The position numbers and the translations under genes are program-made. A DNA stretch of 32,787 nucleotides from Clostridiales bacterium (GTDB taxonomy: Bacteria; Bacillota; Clostridia; Christensenellales; Aristaeellaceae), in contig SFET01000023.1 of the NCBI GenBank assembly GCA_004557125.1, forward strand, positions 1 to 32,787. The letters are read 5' to 3'. Positions 15,684-22,637 of the stretch are shown piece by piece; positions within the stretch are counted from its first letter, which is position 1; every line of letters begins with the position of its first letter. A model generated the notes under the pieces. The model saw only the letters and a program-made list of their open reading frames with translations, had not been told where the DNA came from and ran no database searches.

Positions 15684-17168
15684 ATGATCGAGAATCGCGC
15701 AGTGGGCCGGAGGATCGCCTCCCTCCGGCAGGAGCACAGCCTGACCCAGCAACAGCTGGCCGCCATGCTCCGGGTGTCCCATCAGGCCGTCTCCAAGTGG
15801 GAGAGCGGCCAGGCGCTGCCGGACATTCAGACGATGCTGGAGCTGACGCAGTTCTTCGGCGTCACCGTGGAACAGCTGTTGAATGGAAGCGCGCAGCCGG
15901 AGCAGGCGCAGGAGGCGGAGCAGAGCTGTGCGCAGGCACAGGAACACAAGCAGGAAAGCGTCGATGCGGGCGATGCGCCCGGAGAGGAGAAAAATATGAA
16001 TATACAGCAGCTTTTGCAGATGGCCCCCTTCATGTCGAAGGAGGGCGTGGAGGAGATCGCGATGCAGCTGGAGGGCAGCGTTACGGCCATGCAGCTGGCC
16101 CGGCTCGCGCCCTTTGTGCGCCAGGAGTGCGTCGAGGCGCTGCTGGCGAAGTATCAGCCCCAGATGAACTGGGACGCGCTGCGCCGCCTCGCACCCTTCA
16201 TGAGCCGGGAATCGGTGGATCGCCTCGCGCGGGCCATCGCCAGCGGTGAGACCACCGTGCAGGATTCCGCCGATGGCATCAACAAGACGATCAATGACAT
16301 CGGCAAGGCCTTCGACGACATCGGCAAGGGCGTGGGCCAGGCCTTCGACGGCCTGGGCAAGGGCATGGAGAAGGCGGTGCGCAAGGCGTGGCGCTTCGGG
16401 GAGAACGTCATCAATGAGGTCTCCAACGCCATCAACGATCTTTCTTCCGAAGCAGAGAACGCTCCTGTGGAGCGCGTGCGCTCCGAGCGTGCGCAGCAGA
16501 TCCGCAAGCGGGCCTTTGAGCGCGCGCTGGAGGACAGCAAGTGGGACTGGCTTGCGGCGCACATGGATGAGATTGCGGACGACAGCGAACTGAAGGAGCG
16601 GATCGCTGCGAAGGCGCAGACGCAGGGCATGCACGAATGGATTCGCACAAACCTGGGCGGCTTTGCCGATGCGGCCAACGTGGACGCCGCCATCGCCGAC
16701 GGAAAGTGGGACTGGCTGGGCGAGCACGTCACCGGCATGGACGATGGGCTGCAGAAGCGGGTCGCACTTGCGGCGATGCAGGCGCAGAACTGGCCGTGGC
16801 TGCGTGCGCACAGCGATGCGCTGAACCTGGACGACTGCGCCTGGGAGCTCGCAAACGGTGCGCTGCAGGCGGGCGAGGGCGCGCTGGCGGCACAGCTTGC
16901 GGCGAACCGGCTGGACGTAAATCAGATGGCGGAGCTTGCCAACCTGGCCTATGCGGCGAAGAACCATGATGCGCTGGAGAAGCTGCTTCCGGGTTGCGAT
17001 GCGGTGTTTGTGGATGCGCTGCTGCGGGATCTCGCGGCAAATGCGGACTGGGCGCACGTGGAACAGTACGTTTCCCTCGCGCCCGCAAACACGGTGGAGC
17101 AGCTGATGGAAACCGCCGTGGAGCAGGGCGACTTCGACGCCGTGGATATGCTGGATCAACATCTCTGA
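15684..17168 (+). CDS. XRE-family regulator fused to a long helical-repeat region
   Basis: A 494-residue protein whose ATG is set by AAGGAGG (15669-15675), 8 bases upstream. Residues 6-62 are a clear XRE helix-turn-helix (LTQQQLAAMLRVSHQAVSKW). A Gln/Glu-rich linker covers 68-104. Three related helical units then carry APFM/APFV (114, 142 and 170). A Gly-spaced amphipathic segment with a near 7-residue period follows (DIGKAFD DIGKGVG QAFDGLG, 205-225). Then three units bear KWDWLAAH (286), KWDWLGEH (341) and NWPWLRAH (369), and the rest is alanine-rich and helical. There is no membrane segment or enzyme motif. A second start at Met105 has a good ribosome-binding site. The HTH implies DNA binding; the rest is not recognised and may mediate assembly or protein contacts. 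Confidence 0.75.
   Translation: MIENRAVGRRIASLRQEHSLTQQQLAAMLRVSHQAVSKWESGQALPDIQTMLELTQFFGVTVEQLLNGSAQPEQAQEAEQSCAQAQEHKQESVDAGDAPGEEKNMNIQQLLQMAPFMSKEGVEEIAMQLEGSVTAMQLARLAPFVRQECVEALLAKYQPQMNWDALRRLAPFMSRESVDRLARAIASGETTVQDSADGINKTINDIGKAFDDIGKGVGQAFDGLGKGMEKAVRKAWRFGENVINEVSNAINDLSSEAENAPVERVRSERAQQIRKRAFERALEDSKWDWLAAHMDEIADDSELKERIAAKAQTQGMHEWIRTNLGGFADAANVDAAIADGKWDWLGEHVTGMDDGLQKRVALAAMQAQNWPWLRAHSDALNLDDCAWELANGALQAGEGALAAQLAANRLDVNQMAELANLAYAAKNHDALEKLLPGCDAVFVDALLRDLAANADWAHVEQYVSLAPANTVEQLMETAVEQGDFDAVDMLDQHL
15985..15998 (+). promoter_or_regulatory. Internal ribosome-binding site and start codon inside the XRE gene
   Basis: AGGAG (15985-15989) lies 6 bases before an in-frame ATG (15996, Met105), exactly at the end of the Gln/Glu-rich linker. 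If used, it would yield a 390-residue product lacking the helix-turn-helix. Confidence 0.5.
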
Positions 17169-17184
17169 TTCAGAATGGGGTGCG

Positions 17185-17218
17185 CGGGCGGAATTCCTAC
17201 GGGAGTTTCGCCCGTTTT
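17185..17218 (+). terminator. Intrinsic terminator after the XRE/repeat gene
   Basis: A 13-bp stem (17185-17197 with 17202-17214, two wobble pairs) is closed by a C(TACG)G tetraloop of the very stable UNCG type and followed by TTTT. Confidence 0.8.
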
Positions 17219-17325
17219 CGCGCGCTGCGCTGAGGACGTTTGTATGGATTGAATGATGAAATTTTCAGGAATTGCGCAATATATTAACGAAAACTGATGA
17301 AAATGGAGAAAATGATGCGCGCGGC

Positions 17326-17354
17326 TTGAAGGGAATGGGGGAATGTGTTATACT
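17326..17354 (+). promoter_or_regulatory. Promoter of the yybS-rplI-dnaB operon
   Basis: TTGAAG (17326-17331), 17 bases, TATACT (17349-17354). It is 62 bases before the yybS start and follows a terminator, so it is the likely origin of the five-gene transcript. Confidence 0.75.
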
Positions 17355-17416
17355 AAGGAGCAGGATTGTCTGCCTGCGCGCCTGAAGAGAGGCGCAGTGT
17401 GATCGGAGGTTGTCCA

Positions 17417-18436
17417 TTGGAACAGAATCGGACCCGGGAACAGAGGAAATATCGCGGCGGAAGGCTTGCAGCGGGGTATCTGCTGGGCCTGCTGCTGGCG
17501 ATTGCGGCGCCGCTGGCGGTGCTGTTGGAGCTGATGTGGCTGCTGCCGGTGATTGTTGTGCCCGCCGTGGGCGTCGCGCTGATCTATCGCTGGTTCGGAA
17601 GGGGTCCGGCGCTGTTTTCCGCAGTGCTGCAGATCTTTGTGGACGCTGCAATGCTGGGTGCGATGGGCATGTGGATGGCGGTGTGCGCGTCGCTGCTGCC
17701 GTTGATCCCGGTGCTCGCGGCGTCCGGCAGGCCTTTCTTTGAGCAACTGCGCATCTCGATTGCATCCTTTGCACTGGGCGCGCTGCTGGCGGTGGTTCTG
17801 CTGTACCTGAGCTTCGGCGGCGACGCCATTGCCCGGCTGCTTCGGCTCCTGCCGGAGGCCCTGCGGGCGCTGCCCACGGAGTCTGTGAACGCGACGCTTG
17901 CGACACTCCCGGCTGGGATCACCTCGGGCATGACGGTGGAGGACTTCTTCGACTCCTTCGGCAAGGCCATCGAGGCGCTGATCCCGGTGTATCAGTACAA
18001 TCTGCCGGGGCTGATCTTCGGCGGTTCGCTGATCTCGGCGCTGCTCTGCACGCCGCTGCTCGCCATGGCCCGGGGCGGCGACTGCGCGCCGCTTCGCACG
18101 TGGGCGCTTCCGGCGTCCACCACCGGCGGCCTGCTGCTGAGCCTTGCCGTGAGCTACATTCTGGAAGCGTGCGGCGTGCGAGGCGGGGATGTGGCGTTTC
18201 AAGCAGTGCTCGACGTCACTGCCATCGCCTTCTGTGTGCAGGCGCTGGCCTCCATGGCGCGCAGGCTGCACATGGCGGGCAGGAGCAGGGGCATGCAGCG
18301 CGGCCTCGTGGCGGTGATCGCCGTGCTGGCCTACTGTGGGGCGTCGCTCTATCTCGCGATATATGGCTGCGCCTCCGCCATCTTCGGCAGCCGCGGCGCG
18401 CTGAAACAGCGCCCGCATAAGGATTCAAACAAATGA
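17417..18436 (+). CDS. yybS: YybS-like DUF2232 membrane protein
   Basis: About 339 residues. The best start is the TTG at 17417, because GGAGG (17405-17409) lies 7 bases upstream; no ATG or GTG nearby has such a site. After a short basic N-terminus (EQNRTREQRKYRGGR), about eight hydrophobic segments run to the C-terminus, with a soluble loop around residues 150-195. The position directly before rplI and dnaB matches the Firmicutes order yybS-yybT(gdpP)-rplI-dnaB, which is the main reason for the name. The gdpP phosphodiesterase usually found between yybS and rplI is absent here. The molecular function of DUF2232 proteins is not settled; a substrate-binding or transport-like membrane role is only a guess. 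It is probably the first gene of the operon. Confidence 0.75.
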   Translation: MEQNRTREQRKYRGGRLAAGYLLGLLLAIAAPLAVLLELMWLLPVIVVPAVGVALIYRWFGRGPALFSAVLQIFVDAAMLGAMGMWMAVCASLLPLIPVLAASGRPFFEQLRISIASFALGALLAVVLLYLSFGGDAIARLLRLLPEALRALPTESVNATLATLPAGITSGMTVEDFFDSFGKAIEALIPVYQYNLPGLIFGGSLISALLCTPLLAMARGGDCAPLRTWALPASTTGGLLLSLAVSYILEACGVRGGDVAFQAVLDVTAIAFCVQALASMARRLHMAGRSRGMQRGLVAVIAVLAYCGASLYLAIYGCASAIFGSRGALKQRPHKDSNK

Positions 18437-18470
18437 ACAATTCCGGCAGAGACAGGAAGGGGAAATTCAA

Positions 18471-18923
18471 ATGAAGGTTATTCTGCTTCAGGACGTGAAG
18501 GGAACCGGCAAAAAGGATCAGATTCTGGAGATTTCGGACGGCTATGCCCGCAATTATCTGCTGCCCCGCAAGCTCGCCAAGGAGGCGACCGCAGAGGCAC
18601 TGAACTCCGTGGAGCGCGCCAGGAGCGCTGACAAGCACCGCGAGGAGGTCAAGCGCGCCGAGGCCGAGAAGCAGGCCCGCGAGCTGAAGGGCAAGGTCGT
18701 CCAGCTGACCGCGCGCGGCGGCGAGAACGGCAAGATCTACGGCTCCGTCACCAACGACCAGATCGCTGCGGCCATCCGCGAGCAGCTGGGCATCGACGTG
18801 GACAAGCGCAAGATCGAGGTAGAGGAGCCCATCAAGAACGCCGGTCAGGCCTTCTTCAATCTGAAACTGATGGCTGGCATTTCCACGCGTATGATCGTGA
18901 ACGTGAAGGTCGTGGCCAAGTGA
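18471..18923 (+). CDS. rplI: 50S ribosomal protein L9
   Basis: A 150-residue protein of the large ribosomal subunit, bound to 23S rRNA near the L1 stalk and helping maintain reading frame. The N-terminal domain is textbook: MKVILLQDVKGTGKKDQ, then GYARNYLLPRKLAKEAT. A long charged helix (about residues 42-75) leads to the C-terminal domain with GSVTNDQIAAAI and the KRKIEVEEPIKNAG strand. Length matches the family. GGAAGGGG precedes the ATG. It lies 34 bases behind yybS and 33 bases before dnaB, the conserved Firmicutes arrangement, and is probably cotranscribed with both. Confidence 0.98.
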   Translation: MKVILLQDVKGTGKKDQILEISDGYARNYLLPRKLAKEATAEALNSVERARSADKHREEVKRAEAEKQARELKGKVVQLTARGGENGKIYGSVTNDQIAAAIREQLGIDVDKRKIEVEEPIKNAGQAFFNLKLMAGISTRMIVNVKVVAK

Positions 18924-18956
18924 ATTCGCCATAAGGAAGGTCGGAGGGAGTTACAA

Positions 18957-20318
18957 ATGGAAGGATACGTCGCCGCAGGAAACGTTCAGAACGTTCCGTG
19001 CCATCCGGAATCGGAGCGCAGCGTGCTGGGCGCGATGCTTCGCTCCCGCGAGGCGGCCCTGCTTGCCATCGAGACATTGCAGCCCGGCGATTTCTACGAT
19101 CCCGCGAACCGCGAGATCTATGCCGCAATGCAGACTCTGGCCACGGCGGCGCGCCCCATCGACCTGGTCACACTGGATGAGGAGCTCACGCGGCGCGGCA
19201 AGCTGGAGGCGGTGGGCGGTGCGGCCTATCTGATCGAGCTGAGCCGCTGTGTTCCCTCGGCGGCCAACGCCCGGGCGTACATCCAGATCGTGGACGAGAA
19301 GTCCACGCTGCGCAAGCTGATCGCGGCCTCGGAGAAGATCACCCAGGCCTGCTACGCCGGCGACCGGGAGACGCAGGAGGTATTGGAGGAAGCGGAGAAG
19401 CTGATCTACGACATCACCATGCGCAAGGGCGGCGAGGAACTGGTGCCCATCCAGCCGGTGCTGCTCAAGACCTTTGAAAAGATCGAGCTGCTGGTGAAGA
19501 ACCACGGCAAGGTGGACGGCGTGGAGTCCGGCTACACGGAGCTGGACGAGCTGCTGACCGGCTTCCATCCGGGCGAGATGATCCTGGTGGCCGGGCGACC
19601 TGCCATGGGCAAGACCAGCATCGGCATGAACTTCATCGAAAACGCAGCGATCCGCACCGGCAAGAAGGCGGCGGTGTTCTCACTGGAGATGCCAGCCGAG
19701 CAGCTGGCGATGCGCATGCTGTGCACCGAGGCGCGCGTGGACATGCAGAAGGTGCGCCGCGGCCAGATCGGCGACGAGGACTGGGCCAAGCTCTGCGACG
19801 CGATGATCAGCATCGGTCCGGCCGCCATCTACGTGGACGCTACACCGGGCATCACCGTCTCCCAGGTGCGCTCCAAGGCCCGAAGACTCCAGCTGGAACA
19901 CGGCCTGGACATCATCATGATCGACTATCTGTCGCTGATGAGCGCCTCCGGCAACTTCGGCAGCCGTCAGGAGGAGGTTGCGCAGATCTCCCGCGCGCTG
20001 AAGTCCCTGGCCATCGAGCTGGGCGTGCCTGTGATTGCGCTGCAGCAGCTCTCCCGCGCGCCCGCGGGGCGATCCAACCACCGCCCGATGCTCTCGGACA
20101 TCCGCGAATCCGGCGCCATCGAGCAGGATGCGGACGTGGTCATGTTCGTGCACCGCGAGGACTACTACGAGCCGGAGACGGCGGAGAAGAACATCGCGGA
20201 GCTCATCATCGCCAAGCAGAGAAACGGTTCGCTGGGCACGGTGAAGCTGGGCTGGAAGGGCGAGTACACCTGGTTCATGGATCTTTCGCCCCAGGCGAAG
20301 GAGGCGCGGCAGGACTGA
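18957..20318 (+). CDS. dnaB: Replicative DNA helicase DnaB
   Basis: A 453-residue hexameric 5'-3' helicase that unwinds DNA at the replication fork (called DnaC in Bacillus). The N-terminal primase-binding helical domain (about 15-115, CHPESERSVLGAML) precedes the linker helix and a RecA-like motor. Walker A is GRPAMGKTS (213-221). Walker B is IIMIDYLSLM. The sensor region includes LQQLSRAP and the arginine-finger region SDIRESGAIEQDAD. No intein is present and the length is normal. GGAGGGAG lies just upstream of the ATG. Position after rplI is conserved. Downstream, a CBS protein and relQ follow in the same direction without a terminator. Confidence 0.98.
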   Translation: MEGYVAAGNVQNVPCHPESERSVLGAMLRSREAALLAIETLQPGDFYDPANREIYAAMQTLATAARPIDLVTLDEELTRRGKLEAVGGAAYLIELSRCVPSAANARAYIQIVDEKSTLRKLIAASEKITQACYAGDRETQEVLEEAEKLIYDITMRKGGEELVPIQPVLLKTFEKIELLVKNHGKVDGVESGYTELDELLTGFHPGEMILVAGRPAMGKTSIGMNFIENAAIRTGKKAAVFSLEMPAEQLAMRMLCTEARVDMQKVRRGQIGDEDWAKLCDAMISIGPAAIYVDATPGITVSQVRSKARRLQLEHGLDIIMIDYLSLMSASGNFGSRQEEVAQISRALKSLAIELGVPVIALQQLSRAPAGRSNHRPMLSDIRESGAIEQDADVVMFVHREDYYEPETAEKNIAELIIAKQRNGSLGTVKLGWKGEYTWFMDLSPQAKEARQD

Positions 20319-20337
20319 TCTGCCGGGAGGAGCAAAC

Positions 20338-21108
20338 ATGTCGCGATCGGAGATCTTTTTGCAGAAATACCGGATCCTGGAGGGCCTGCTGGAGAAGCGC
20401 TACGACAGCCGCCATATGGGTGGGCCGAGCGTGGTGTACGAGTACATCCGCGACGAGGACTCCGAACCGGTGCGCGTGGATCTGGATCTGCTGCGGGAGA
20501 TTCGAAACCTGCTGTCGCACAACGCCGGAGATGACGGCGGCGCGGTGGTGGAGCCCTCTCAGGAGATGATTGAGCGGCTGGAGGCCATCACCGAGTACGT
20601 GCGCAAGCCCCGGGAGGCCTGCAAGTTCGGCACGCCTGCAAGTCAGGTGCTGAGCGCGCACATGAACGATCCGATTTACAATGTGATGCGGAACATGCGT
20701 AAGAACGGCTATTCCCACGTTCCAGTGACGGAGCAGGGCAGCGTGGTGGGCGTGTTCAGCGTCAAGAACGTGTTTGATTACCTCGCGGATGCAGGGCTGG
20801 ACAGCCTTGCACCGGATGCGCGCATTTCCCAGCTGGGCGAGCGCATCCGTCTGGACGGCCGCACCGGCGAGCGTTACATGTTCATCGCCGCGGATACCTC
20901 CATCCTCAGCGTGCGCAGGGCGTTTGAGCGGTATACGGAAAAGAACAGCAGGCTCGGCATGGTGTTTGTCACCGAGACGGGCTCGGCGTCGGAGCAGCTG
21001 ATCTGCATGCTGACGCCCTGGGACGTGCTGAGCGTCGATACAGCGATCAAGGAGGCGAACGAAGATGACGGAGAAGAGAAACATCCGGGAGGCGATGGAG
21101 CCCTTTGA
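20338..21108 (+). CDS. CBS-domain-pair protein
   Basis: A 256-residue soluble protein. Residues 1-95 form a helical N-terminal region without a recognised family (EIFLQKYRILEGLLEKRY). Two CBS motifs follow at about 100-155 (YSHVPVTEQGSVVGVFSVKN) and 170-235 (RLGMVFVTETG, ICMLTPWDVLS), which together normally bind adenine nucleotides. No enzyme domain is attached, so it is a likely nucleotide-sensing regulator. GGGAGGAG precedes the ATG. Its 3' end overlaps the relQ start by 44 bases, which suggests tight or coupled expression with the alarmone synthetase. A role in sensing ATP/AMP or an alarmone to tune RelQ is an inference from position only. Confidence 0.8.
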   Translation: MSRSEIFLQKYRILEGLLEKRYDSRHMGGPSVVYEYIRDEDSEPVRVDLDLLREIRNLLSHNAGDDGGAVVEPSQEMIERLEAITEYVRKPREACKFGTPASQVLSAHMNDPIYNVMRNMRKNGYSHVPVTEQGSVVGVFSVKNVFDYLADAGLDSLAPDARISQLGERIRLDGRTGERYMFIAADTSILSVRRAFERYTEKNSRLGMVFVTETGSASEQLICMLTPWDVLSVDTAIKEANEDDGEEKHPGGDGAL

Positions 21109-21778
21109 GGATTCGCTGGAGTCCCTGCGCCAGGATTACGCGCAGATGCGCGGCGTCTATTCGGCAGCCATCCGTGAGATCAACGCCCGCCTGGAAACGC
21201 TGAACAACGAATTCTCCTACCGCAACCGGCACAATCCCATCCATCACATCGAGAGCCGGGTCAAATCCATGCCCAGCATCATCAAGAAGCTGCGCACCAT
21301 CGGCGCGCCCATCTCCATGTCCAGCGCGAAGAAGCACCTGCACGACATTGCCGGCGTGCGCGTGGTGTGCCGCTACGTGGACGACATCTACCGCATCGCA
21401 GATCTGCTGCTGGCGCAGGACGACATCTCGCTGATCCTGGAGAAGAACTACATCAAGAATCCCAAGCCCAACGGCTATCGCAGTCTGCACATCGTGGTGG
21501 ACGTGCCGGTGTACATGTCTCACGGCAAGCTGTTCACGCCGGTGGAGATTCAGATCCGCACCGTCGCCATGGACTTCTGGGCCACGCTGGAGCACGGCAT
21601 CCGCTACAAGGCCACCGAGGAGGTGCCCCAGAAGATCGTGGACGAGCTGCGCGAGTGCGCCGATGTGATCACCGCCACCGACTACAAGATGCAGGAGATT
21701 TTCAAGGTTCTCCAGGAGGTGCACGATGCGGATGACAGCTATCAGGAGGAGATCATCCCCGAGTTCATCCAGAGATAG
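21065..21778 (+). CDS. relQ: Small alarmone synthetase, RelQ-type GTP pyrophosphokinase
   Basis: A 237-residue single-domain synthetase making (p)ppGpp from GTP or GDP and ATP, with no hydrolase, TGS or ACT domains. Signature residues are present: HHIESRVKSMPSIIKKL (60-76) for ATP phosphate binding; HDIAGVRVVCRY (93-104) with the catalytic aspartate; YIKNPKPNGYRSLH (129-142); EIQIRTVAMDFWATLEH (161-177) with the catalytic glutamate. The length and the C-terminal helices fit RelQ/SAS1, which forms tetramers and is allosterically stimulated by pppGpp. The ATG is preceded by GGAGG at 9 bases. It overlaps the CBS gene by 44 bases and closes the dnaB operon. Location with dnaB is notable because ppGpp restrains replication. 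Confidence 0.93.
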   Translation: MTEKRNIREAMEPFEDSLESLRQDYAQMRGVYSAAIREINARLETLNNEFSYRNRHNPIHHIESRVKSMPSIIKKLRTIGAPISMSSAKKHLHDIAGVRVVCRYVDDIYRIADLLLAQDDISLILEKNYIKNPKPNGYRSLHIVVDVPVYMSHGKLFTPVEIQIRTVAMDFWATLEHGIRYKATEEVPQKIVDELRECADVITATDYKMQEIFKVLQEVHDADDSYQEEIIPEFIQR

Positions 21779-21779
21779 A

Positions 21780-21815
21780 GAAACGACGGTATGCGATTGC
21801 ATGCCGTCGTTTCTT
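21780..21815 (+). terminator. Intrinsic terminator of the yybS-relQ operon
   Basis: GAAACGACGGTATGC (21780-21794) pairs with 21799-21813 (one wobble) around a GATT loop, followed by a short T-rich stretch. It lies between the convergent relQ and murI genes and may slow transcription from both sides. Confidence 0.8.
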
Positions 21816-21822
21816 ATGTAGC

Positions 21823-22578
21823 TCACAGCTCCGCGGTGAACAGCTCCTGCATCAGTTTGAGCTTGTCCGTACCGCCGGAGGTTTCAAAGCGGACCTGACC
21901 GGGCGCGGACTGCTTTGTGAGCAGGCCAGCATCCTCCAGACGACGCCTCAGCTGGCGCGCGGTGCCGTCCAGGCCGTCGAAAATCTGCGCGTCCGGGAAA
22001 AAAGCCTCGATCTGCCGCCGCAGGAAGGGGTAGTGGGTGCAGCCCAGTACGATGCCGTCGATCTGCTGATTGAGATACGGTTCGAAGATGGATGCAAGCG
22101 CCGCGCGGGCCTCCGGGGAATTGGCGTGCCCGGCCTCCACGAGCTCCACCAGGCCCTTGCCCTCCAGCGGGATCACGCCCTCGCCGTAGTGCTCCATCAG
22201 CCGGGAGAAGCGCTCCAGCGACAGCGTCGCCCGGGTCGCCAGCGCCAGTATCTTGCCGCCGCTGCGGGCCAGACTCGCAGGCTTCACCGCTGGCTCCATG
22301 CCGATGACCGGGATGGAGACCTCGGCGCGCAGGGTCTCAGCGTAGGCCGAGGTGATGGTATTGCAGGCGATCACCAGCGCCTTCACGTCCTTTTCAAGCA
22401 GGTAATCCGTCGCCTGACGGGACAGTGTGCGGATTTCCTCCAGCGGCCGCCGGCCATAGGGTGCGTTTGCGTTGTCACCGTAAAACAGAAAATTTTCGTT
22501 CGGCAGCAGCTGCACCGCCCGGCGCAGCACGCTGATGCCGCCGACCCCTGAATCCAGAATTCCAATGATGTCCTTCAT
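21823..22578 (-). CDS. murI: Glutamate racemase
   Basis: About 251 residues, a cofactor-independent racemase supplying D-glutamate for peptidoglycan. ILDSGVGGISVLRR (7-20) carries the conserved aspartate D9. The two catalytic cysteines are C72 in VIACNTITSAY and C180 in VLGCTHYPFL. The substrate loop GDNANAPYG (34-42) is also present. The ATG at 22578 is chosen because the protein then begins with the family-typical KDIIGILDSG, with GAGG 5 bases upstream; a longer in-frame start would add 21 residues without homology. It lies 59 bases downstream of rnr on the same strand, probably in one transcript. Confidence 0.96.
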   Translation of the reverse strand: MKDIIGILDSGVGGISVLRRAVQLLPNENFLFYGDNANAPYGRRPLEEIRTLSRQATDYLLEKDVKALVIACNTITSAYAETLRAEVSIPVIGMEPAVKPASLARSGGKILALATRATLSLERFSRLMEHYGEGVIPLEGKGLVELVEAGHANSPEARAALASIFEPYLNQQIDGIVLGCTHYPFLRRQIEAFFPDAQIFDGLDGTARQLRRRLEDAGLLTKQSAPGQVRFETSGGTDKLKLMQELFTAEL

Positions 22579-22637
22579 GTGCGCCTCGCTCACAATGCGT
22601 TGATTCCTTTTCATTATAGGCCCGAAGGGCGGAAAAA

